Assembly (NCBI GenBank): GCA_964516325.1
Contig: CAZFAP010000155.1
Coordinates: 1-11,671 of the forward strand
Reading direction: 5' to 3'
Source of the DNA: CAZFAP01 sp964516325
GTDB lineage: Bacteria; Auribacterota; JABMQX01
DNA: 11,671 nt
Shown: positions 6,615 to 11,671 of the stretch, piece by piece
Layout of the letters: each line of letters starts with the position of its first letter
How positions within the stretch are numbered: position 1 is the first letter of the stretch
Position numbers and translations under genes: made by a program
Notes under the pieces: model-generated
Database searches by the model: none
Seen by the model: only the letters and a program-made list of their open reading frames with translations
What the model was told of the DNA's origin: nothing

Positions 6615-8627
6615 ATGAAGAGAATCATCACACATTCACTGCTCGCGGTTTTGCTCACCGCCGCCATGTTCGATGCCTCGGCACACCCGGGGCATCTTCG
6701 GATAACTGAAGTCAATCCCGCCACGGGACAGGTCGAGGTCACGAACTTTGGTCCCATCGAATTCACGCTCGTTTCGAGCCTGCCGTTATGCCATCGCCTC
6801 GATTGCGCCTCCAGCATCCCCAGCGGAACCATGTTCGCCATCGGGGAAACTAAGGTCTTTACCGTTACGGGCCTCGACCCCTCGGACAGCGACCTGTGGC
6901 TCTATCGAGACACCAACTTCTCCGATCCCGGGTCCATCATCTCCGGGCTCAAGTACGGTCCCGCGCCCAACGTCGGACACACTTCGACCGCCGTGGCAGC
7001 AGGGCTGTGGCCGAATACCGAGGCCTTCGTCGCGGCGCCCGCTCCCGGAAATACCCTTCAACTCGTTGCCTACGACCCCACAAAGCCGGAGAACTGGGCG
7101 AGTCGAACGCCGCTGCTGGCGTCCTTTTTTGGCGACGGAACAGAAATTACCGATCCTCTCCCGGACATCACAAAGGGGGTTGTTACGATTGAACTCCAAA
7201 CCGTCGCAGAAGGACTCATTTCGCCCCTCGGCATGGCCGCCCCCGATGACGGCACCGGTCGGCTTTTCATCTACGATCAGGCCGGAAAGGTTTTCATTCT
7301 TCAAAATGGCAGCATTCTTCCTGTGCCATTTCTCGACGTAGAAAAGAATCTCGTCAATCTGAACGCCAATTATGACGAGAGAGGCTTCCTCGGCTTTGCC
7401 CTCCATCCCGATTTCGCTGCAAACGGGAAGGTCTATACGTACACCTCCGAGCCAGCCGTTGGTGAAGCCGATTTCACGACCCCCGGGGGCGTGCAAAATC
7501 ACCAGTCGGTCGTGGCGGAGTGGACCGTGGACCCGGCAAATCCGAACGCCGTGGACCCGGCTACCCGTCGAGTGATCCTCCGCATAGACGAGCCCCAATC
7601 CAATCATAATGGCGGGGATGTGCATTTCGGTCCGGACGGCATGCTGTACATCGTTCTCGGCGATGGAGGAGCCGCCGACGACCAGGGGGGAGGACATTCG
7701 CCTCAGGGAAATGCGCAGGACGTCAATAACGTTTACGGAAAGATTCTCCGGATTGACGTTGGCGGGACCAATTCCACCAACGGGAGGTACGGTGTCCCGC
7801 CCGACAACCCGTTTGTGGCGACAGAGGGCGTGGACGAGATTTTCGCGTACGGATTCCGAAATCCCTACCGGTTCAGCTTCGACAGGGCGGATGGAACGCT
7901 GTACGTTGGCGATGTCGGACAAAACGATGTCGAAGAAGCTGACATCGTCGTCAAGGGTGGCAACTACGGGTGGCGAGTGAAGGAAGGCAACTTCTTTTTC
8001 GATCCAAACGAAACCGACCCAGGTTTCACGACGACCCTTCCTGTCGTTCCGCCTCCGCCCGGCTTGGTTGACCCTATCGCCGCATATGACCACGAGGACG
8101 GGACCGCGGTAATCGGCGGTTTTGTGTACAGGGGCAAAGCAATCGCGTCCTTGCAGGGGCGATACGTGTTCGGCGATTGGGGCAGGTTTAGCACACCCAG
8201 CGGGCGGCTTTTCTACCTCGACGAGTCCGGAGCCGTGAAGGAGCTTCGAATCGGCAAGGATGACCGCCCGCTCGGAACGTGGATCAAAGGCTTCGGGCAA
8301 GACCTTGACGGCGAACTCTATGTCCTCGGCTCTTTGAATCTCGGTCCCTCCGGCGCGACGGGGAAAGTGCTGAAGATTGTGCCCCCGGCACCGCCCAGGT
8401 TTGAAGTTACCGCCTTTGGAGTTTCCGGCCTTGACTTGAGTATCGAGTTCGCTTCGGGTCAGCCTGTGGGCAGCCACCGCCTCGAGTCTCGCGATGATCT
8501 GGTCACCGGTGCCGATTGGGCCGAGACACCCGCCTTGTTCGACGACCTCGGCAACGGCAACTTTCGTGCGACTTTCACCGGTCTCTCCGCGACCCAACAA
8601 TTCTACCGCATCGCAACCACACGGTAG
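6615..8627 (+). CDS. Secreted glucose/sorbosone dehydrogenase-like (PQQ-type propeller) protein with lamin-tail-like N-terminal domain
   Basis: 670 residues, ATG with AAGGGG six bases upstream. A signal peptide (residues 1 to about 23, ending DASA before HPGH) predicts export. Residues about 25-170 (LRITEVNP, VEVTNFG, DSDLWLYRD) look like a lamin-tail domain, a surface-associated beta sandwich. Residues about 190-588 form the GSDH propeller: ISPLGMAAPDDGTGRLFI, ERGFLGFALHPDF, NHNGGDVHFGPDGMLYI (His331), GDGG, NVYGKILRIDV, YGFRNPYRFSFD (Arg415), YVGDVGQNDVEE and NYGWRVKEG. In soluble glucose dehydrogenase the equivalent His and Arg contact sugar and PQQ, so an aldose or related sugar dehydrogenase is the family expectation; human HHIP-like proteins share the fold without the activity. 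Residues about 595-670 are a C-terminal module ending in FYRI, related to the end of the preceding gene. Substrate and cofactor cannot be read from sequence. With a 458-bp gap before it, the gene is probably transcribed on its own. Confidence 0.88.
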   Translation: MKRIITHSLLAVLLTAAMFDASAHPGHLRITEVNPATGQVEVTNFGPIEFTLVSSLPLCHRLDCASSIPSGTMFAIGETKVFTVTGLDPSDSDLWLYRDTNFSDPGSIISGLKYGPAPNVGHTSTAVAAGLWPNTEAFVAAPAPGNTLQLVAYDPTKPENWASRTPLLASFFGDGTEITDPLPDITKGVVTIELQTVAEGLISPLGMAAPDDGTGRLFIYDQAGKVFILQNGSILPVPFLDVEKNLVNLNANYDERGFLGFALHPDFAANGKVYTYTSEPAVGEADFTTPGGVQNHQSVVAEWTVDPANPNAVDPATRRVILRIDEPQSNHNGGDVHFGPDGMLYIVLGDGGAADDQGGGHSPQGNAQDVNNVYGKILRIDVGGTNSTNGRYGVPPDNPFVATEGVDEIFAYGFRNPYRFSFDRADGTLYVGDVGQNDVEEADIVVKGGNYGWRVKEGNFFFDPNETDPGFTTTLPVVPPPPGLVDPIAAYDHEDGTAVIGGFVYRGKAIASLQGRYVFGDWGRFSTPSGRLFYLDESGAVKELRIGKDDRPLGTWIKGFGQDLDGELYVLGSLNLGPSGATGKVLKIVPPAPPRFEVTAFGVSGLDLSIEFASGQPVGSHRLESRDDLVTGADWAETPALFDDLGNGNFRATFTGLSATQQFYRIATTR

Positions 8628-8634
8628 GCGAAAT

Positions 8635-8898
8635 GGGTGCGGCCGTATTTCAGGCGGTGATCAGGGCGTGCGCCCCGGGTGTTGGGTTTGTGCCGCGTGA
8701 CCGAGGAGTCTTGGAGGGGGGACAACCGGATGAAAGGGTGTGCTGGGTCTCTGCCAGCTTCAGCCGGCGTCCTTTGATAGCCACTTGCTTCAGCTGGTGG
8801 TAAACCAGGGAGCGCTCCCCTTCCGCAGCCCCGCCCTCGGCGGGGGCTTCTCGACCAATGGATTCATCCACCCGCCCACTAAAATACAGCCGCAGCCC
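8635..8898. repeat. Inverted-repeat-bounded intergenic element (possible second MITE-like copy)
   Basis: GGGTGCGGCCGTATTT (8635-8650), eight bases after the dehydrogenase stop codon, is matched in inverted orientation by AAATACAGCCGCAGCCC (8882-8898) with one mismatch and one inserted base. The terminal core is the same as that bounding 3490-3804. No flanking target duplication is visible here, so the boundaries are less certain, and the interior is unlike that of the first element. Confidence 0.45.
8844..8898. repeat. Dispersed intergenic repeat, copy B
   Basis: A 55-bp segment from GGGCTTCTCGACCAATGG to CAGCCGCAGCCC aligns ungapped with 6473-6527, about 87 percent by eye. A GC-rich hairpin (8829-8845) partly overlaps its left edge. 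Both copies lie between genes, in the same orientation relative to the downstream gene. Confidence 0.7.
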
Positions 8899-8913
8899 GG
8901 GCATCCTGCAGGA

Positions 8914-8942
8914 TTGACAGGAAATGCGGGGCATGCGATAGT
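8914..8942 (+). promoter_or_regulatory. Possible sigma-70 type promoter upstream of the S41 peptidase
   Basis: A perfect TTGACA (8914-8919) is followed after 17 bp by GATAGT (8937-8942), which matches four of six positions of the -10 consensus. Transcription would begin about 180 bp upstream of the ATG at 9133. The TTGACA lies within a CAGGATTGACAGG string that resembles a common intergenic repeat, so the match may be coincidental. Confidence 0.25.
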
Positions 8943-8975
8943 TGATGTCAACAGAGAGACCCGAACTGTGAGTGT

Positions 8976-9108
8976 TTGAGGACGGAAGTTCAAGGGCCTA
9001 TTTCTGGTGCTCGTGGTTGCCTCGTGGCGACTCTCACACTCAGGGCGATGGGTGCTTGGTACTATGCCCGGCGAATGTCCCGGAGACCAGAAACATCGGC
9101 GTCCTCAA
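8976..9108. repeat. 9-bp inverted pair in the leader of the S41 peptidase
   Basis: TTGAGGACG (8976-8984) and CGTCCTCAA (9100-9108) are perfect inverse complements 115 bp apart, the second lying ten bases before the ribosome binding site at 9119-9123. Transcribed together they could close a long leader stem, but a match of this size can occur by chance. Confidence 0.3.
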
Positions 9109-9132
9109 GTTAAAAAACGGAGGTAGAATTTC

Positions 9133-10488
9133 ATGAGAAGAAAGAAGTTCCTGTGGGTGATAGGTGTTTTGGTGGCGGCAAGTTTTCTCGTCGGAAGCCG
9201 CGTGCTCAAGATGTTTGCGGAGGACGAGAGCGAAGGTCTGGCGAAGCTGGACTTGATTCCTCAAGCGATGTCCATCATTCAGAACAATTACGTGGACCCG
9301 GTGACAACGGAGAAGCTGGTTCACGGCGCCTTGAAAGGGATGCTGGATTCTCTCGACATTCACAGTCAGTTTCTTCCTCCCGTGGCGGTCAAGAGCATGG
9401 AAGTGGACACGACCGGCACGTTTGGAGGGCTTGGGATCGAGATCACCAAGCGGGAGGGGTTTGTGACGGTGGTTTCGGCCATTGTGGGGACGCCAGCTTA
9501 TCGCGAAGGGTTGATGGCGGGTGACAAGATCGTGAAGATAGACGAGGAGACCTTGACCGATCCCGACCTGAACGAGGTGGTCTCGAAACTTCGCGGTGAG
9601 CCGGGCACAAAGGTAACTCTGACAATTCTGCGGGGGCATGGGACCATCAAGACGTTCACCGTTACGCGTGCGGTGATCAAGGTCCCCAGCGTCCTTGAGT
9701 CGAGGATTCTGGAGGACTCCATCGGGTATGTGAAGGTAACGCAGTTCCAGGAGAGGACGCCCTCCGACCTGCACGAGGCGCTGAGCGACCTGGAGGCTCA
9801 GGGCATGACCGCTTTGATCTTCGACCTTCGAGATAATCCGGGTGGCTTGCTTGTTTCGGCGGTGAAGGTGGCGGACCTTTTTATCCCCGGCGGGCACGTG
9901 ATTGTCTCCACCAAAGGGAGGCGACCGGCTCAAAATGGGGAATACGTTTCGGAAGAGCCGGGAACTCACCCGATGTTTCCTTTGGCGGTTCTGATTAACG
10001 GAGCGAGCGCCAGCGGCTCGGAAATCGTCGCGGGCGCCATCAAGGACCTGAAGCGAGGAGTCGTCATCGGCGAGAAGAGCTACGGGAAAGGGTCCGTTCA
10101 GACCATCCTGCGGTTGGGCAAAGATAGCGCGTTGAGGCTAACGACGGCGAAGTATTACACGCCCAGCGGCACGACCATTCAGGATAAGGGGGTGGAACCG
10201 GACATTGTGGTGGCGGTAACTTTCGAGCAGGAGATGCAGAGGAGAAGGCAGAAGTACGAGGAGATGGAGAAGGCGGTTAAGGACGAGAAGGAGGAGAAGC
10301 CAGAGGCGGAAAGCCCCAAGCCGGAGGCTCAATCGGAAAAGGAGAAGCCCTCCGCCCCGCCTTCGGGCGGGGAAAAGGAAGAATTCATTGACCTTCAGTT
10401 GCAGGAGGCGGTTCGCATCCTCAAAGCCCTGAAGGCCATCGGCGCCGACAAGATGTTTGTCCTGACCCCCGCCAAAGCCGCCGAGTAA
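9133..10488 (+). CDS. ctpA: CtpA-type carboxy-terminal processing peptidase (S41 family)
   Basis: 451 residues; ATG preceded by GGAGG (9119-9123) nine bases upstream. An N-terminal basic stretch and hydrophobic segment (residues about 6-22) act as signal peptide or membrane anchor, placing the enzyme in the periplasm. Then come the N-terminal S41 cap (NNYVDP, MLDSLDIHSQFL), a PDZ domain (about 95-180, TFGGLGIEI), and the protease core with DLRDNPGG. The catalytic Ser294 lies in NGASASGSEI, Lys319 in SYGKGSVQ and Gln323 follows; the 25-residue Ser-Lys spacing equals that of known CTPs. It cleaves near the C-termini of exported substrates, typically guided by the PDZ domain. After the core is an Asp/Glu/Lys/Pro-rich linker (about 370-420) and a final helix, extending the protein beyond the minimal family core. 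A 189-bp gap separates it from the DUF2330 gene, so co-transcription is possible but not shown. The substrate is unknown. Confidence 0.95.
   Translation: MRRKKFLWVIGVLVAASFLVGSRVLKMFAEDESEGLAKLDLIPQAMSIIQNNYVDPVTTEKLVHGALKGMLDSLDIHSQFLPPVAVKSMEVDTTGTFGGLGIEITKREGFVTVVSAIVGTPAYREGLMAGDKIVKIDEETLTDPDLNEVVSKLRGEPGTKVTLTILRGHGTIKTFTVTRAVIKVPSVLESRILEDSIGYVKVTQFQERTPSDLHEALSDLEAQGMTALIFDLRDNPGGLLVSAVKVADLFIPGGHVIVSTKGRRPAQNGEYVSEEPGTHPMFPLAVLINGASASGSEIVAGAIKDLKRGVVIGEKSYGKGSVQTILRLGKDSALRLTTAKYYTPSGTTIQDKGVEPDIVVAVTFEQEMQRRRQKYEEMEKAVKDEKEEKPEAESPKPEAQSEKEKPSAPPSGGEKEEFIDLQLQEAVRILKALKAIGADKMFVLTPAKAAE
10355..10372 (+). other. UUCG-tetraloop hairpin inside the peptidase coding region
   Basis: CCCCGCC (10355-10361), loop TTCG, GGCGGGG (10366-10372), then AAAA. 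The structure lies in codons for the low-complexity linker before the last helix of the S41 peptidase. Its arms equal those of the intergenic stem at 8829-8845. It is not followed by a T-run on the coding strand, so termination is unlikely. Confidence 0.5.
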
Positions 10489-10528
10489 CATCCTCCTGGT
10501 GAATCGGCGAGAATTCTGAGACAGGACC

Positions 10529-10623
10529 ACAGGATGTGCCGAATGATCTTGTGTATCCTGTTCATCCGGCAAATCCCGTCGAAAAGAGGAAGATTCCGAC
10601 ACGATAACAGGATGGACCGGATG
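10529..10623. repeat. Intergenic ACAGGAT / CCGGATG repeat cluster
   Basis: ACAGGAT followed three bases later by a CCGRATG word occurs at 10529-10545 and again at 10607-10623, with the inverse complement ATCCTGTTCATCCGG between them at 10555-10569. The arms can pair in alternative ways. A related palindrome, ATCCTGCAGGAT, lies at 8903-8914 in the previous spacer. Motifs of this CAGGATG type are frequent between genes of many environmental bacteria (recollection); function unknown. The rest of the 189-bp spacer shows only a T-run at 10660-10665 next to the RBS. Confidence 0.5.
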
Positions 10624-10677
10624 GTGGCGCGGGTGTTCACAACTTCGAGTCTGGGTCAGTTTTTTGGGGGTGAGAAC

Positions 10678-11671
10678 ATGAGAAAAGCAATTCTGACGGG
10701 GTTGTTGTTCGTCTTCGTGCAGGTTTTGCCCGCGGCTCTCTGCCCAGACGGCGCCTTTCTCCCGACGTACGAAGAGCGGCAGTACCAGGGCAGTCTGGAG
10801 CAGCACGCACAAGAAGGAATCATCATCTTCAAGGATGGCCTCGAGGACCTGATCCTCAAGGTTACCTATCAGGGAAAGCCGAAGGATTTTGCCTGGGTCG
10901 TCCCGTTCCCCTCGATTCCGGAGATTTTCAGTGAAAGCGCGGAGCTTTTCCATGAACTGTTCGCGTACGTCGAGCACGCGCTCGCCGAACGGAGTAAAAA
11001 GGGGGTCTGGTTTGGCTGCGGGAAGAAGGCCGAAGAAGAAAGAGAGGAAGCGGCGGGCGTGGAGGTGATCGCCAGGAAGACGGTGGGGAACTATGAGACT
11101 ACCACCGTGAAAGAGACGGTCAAAGGCGCGCTGAATCAGTGGCTCAAGCAAAACGGTTACGTCGAGCTGAAGGGAGCCGAAGAGGAACTGGAGTACTACA
11201 GAAAGCTCGGCTGGGTCTTCGCGGCGATCAAGGTGCGGGAGGCTATCTCCGGCGAAGAAAGGGTTGACCTTCATCCGCTTCGCTTCAGATTCAGAACTCC
11301 GCAGGAAGACGAGATGGTGTATCCGATGAGGCTGTCCGTTTTTCAGAAATCGCCCCTCGACGTGAATCTGTACATCTTGTTCGATTCGATGATCAACATT
11401 GACTACGACGAAAAGGGTGTTCTGACCAAAGGCTTCGATGCCCGGTACGAGGAGGGAAGCTCCGTCCTGTGGTCACGCAATCGCGTCGAAAACGGTCCCC
11501 AGATGTACGAGACGCGTCGGTTCTTCCTCAAGAACTATCCTCGGGATAGCTTCTGCCTCACAAATATTCAGGCACGGGCCCTGAGGCCGGCGGACATCCG
11601 CCAATGGGGTGAAGATTTGTATATTTATCCCCAGTACGTCTATCCTTTTGACCCCTCGACGTGGTACTGGC
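10678..11671 (+). CDS. DUF2330 family secreted protein, N-terminal part (3' end beyond window)
   Basis: The frame is open from ATG 10678 to the window edge, 331 residues and still in frame. A G-rich stretch with GGTGAG just upstream serves as ribosome binding site. An N-terminal basic pair and hydrophobic run (MRKAILTGLLFVFVQVLPAA) followed by Cys22 suggests a signal peptide; the preceding AAL is not a canonical lipobox, so lipidation is uncertain. The family hallmarks are a strand of type IIIFKDGLEDLILKVTYQG, then DFAWVVPFPSIPEIF (about 70-84), and VYPMRLSVF near 214-222; these fit DUF2330, a family of exported proteins of unknown function. An insertion rich in Glu/Lys (about 108-125, with an isolated FGCGKK) and a predicted helical stretch separate the two halves. 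It follows the S41 peptidase in the same direction. No activity is assigned. Confidence 0.85.
   Translation, partial: MRKAILTGLLFVFVQVLPAALCPDGAFLPTYEERQYQGSLEQHAQEGIIIFKDGLEDLILKVTYQGKPKDFAWVVPFPSIPEIFSESAELFHELFAYVEHALAERSKKGVWFGCGKKAEEEREEAAGVEVIARKTVGNYETTTVKETVKGALNQWLKQNGYVELKGAEEELEYYRKLGWVFAAIKVREAISGEERVDLHPLRFRFRTPQEDEMVYPMRLSVFQKSPLDVNLYILFDSMINIDYDEKGVLTKGFDARYEEGSSVLWSRNRVENGPQMYETRRFFLKNYPRDSFCLTNIQARALRPADIRQWGEDLYIYPQYVYPFDPSTWYW

Larger units (their letters stand above)
8628..9132. other. Non-coding spacer upstream of the processing peptidase
   Basis: 505 bp without a supported gene. It holds, in order, the inverted terminal motif at 8635-8650, small stems (CTGGT 8794-8798 with ACCAG 8804-8808; palindrome GGGAGCGCTCCC 8808-8819; CCCCGCC 8829-8835 with GGCGGGG 8839-8845), repeat copy B, the palindrome ATCCTGCAGGAT (8903-8914), a possible promoter, and a 9-bp inverted pair around 8976-9108. 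Short frames here have no RBS or recognisable product. Confidence 0.5.

Noticed and set aside
6786..8600. 604-residue antisense open frame covering most of the dehydrogenase-like gene
   Set aside because: It mirrors the sense codons in the usual GC-rich shadow phase; no domain, RBS or signal peptide was seen, while the sense frame is a clear GSDH protein.
5911..10488. CtpA as the dedicated processing enzyme of the shared C-terminal module
   Set aside because: Attractive by proximity, but no cleavage motif is visible, the genes are not in one tight operon, and CTPs are general periplasmic enzymes; not supported by sequence alone.
10660..10670. T-run possibly acting as terminator after ctpA
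   Set aside because: It is not preceded by a stable hairpin and directly abuts the ribosome binding site of the DUF2330 gene.
10138..11274. 378-residue antisense open frame across the end of ctpA and the DUF2330 gene
   Set aside because: It crosses two well-supported sense genes and their spacer; its Leu/Arg-rich product is a reflection of Glu/Lys-rich sense codons.

Overview
The window is GC-rich DNA from a Gram-negative-type bacterium. It holds two partial and four complete protein genes, separated by unusually long spacers (190 to about 800 bp) that carry dispersed repeats. The gene families point to an environmental member of the Planctomycetota/Verrucomicrobiota group or a related candidate phylum, such as Hydrogenedentota or Sumerlaeota. 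They include a secreted FG-GAP propeller, a glucose/sorbosone-dehydrogenase-like propeller fused to a lamin-tail-like domain, C-terminal modules ending in F/Y-Y-R-I, and a DUF2330 protein. That placement is inference from gene content only; no rRNA or other phylogenetic marker is present.

Layout. Positions 1-797 (+) are the 3' end of a secreted FG-GAP/rhamnogalacturonan-lyase-like propeller. Positions 827-3076 (-) are a Zn/Cd/Pb-type P1B ATPase, convergent with it and only 29 bp away. Positions 3077-3888 are non-coding. They carry a perfect 11-bp-stem hairpin between 8-bp direct repeats, then a MITE-like element (3490-3804) with terminal inverted repeats, nested palindromes and a 9-bp flanking direct repeat that looks like a target-site duplication. 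Positions 3889-6156 (+) encode a predicted lipoprotein with Ig-like modules and a C39-like cysteine-peptidase domain that appears nested inside one of them. Positions 6157-6614 are a spacer with one repeat copy. Positions 6615-8627 (+) encode the secreted dehydrogenase-like propeller. Positions 8628-9132 are a spacer with a second repeat copy and an inverted terminal motif. Positions 9133-10488 (+) are a CtpA-type S41 processing peptidase. Positions 10489-10677 are a short spacer with a GGATG-type repeat. Positions 10678-11671 (+) are the 5' part of a DUF2330 protein.

Functional reading. Apart from the metal-efflux pump, every product appears to be exported to the periplasm or cell surface. 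The genes do not form an obvious pathway: the gaps are long, no start/stop overlaps occur, and each gene has its own ribosome binding site or long leader. The C39-like protein and the dehydrogenase-like protein do end in related modules, which suggests a shared surface-targeting or assembly function. The most unusual signals are the MITE-like element with its flanking duplication, the family of intergenic repeats sharing the core GGGTGCGGCYG, and the nested peptidase domain. I see no tRNA, rRNA, CRISPR array, phage gene or intact transposase.
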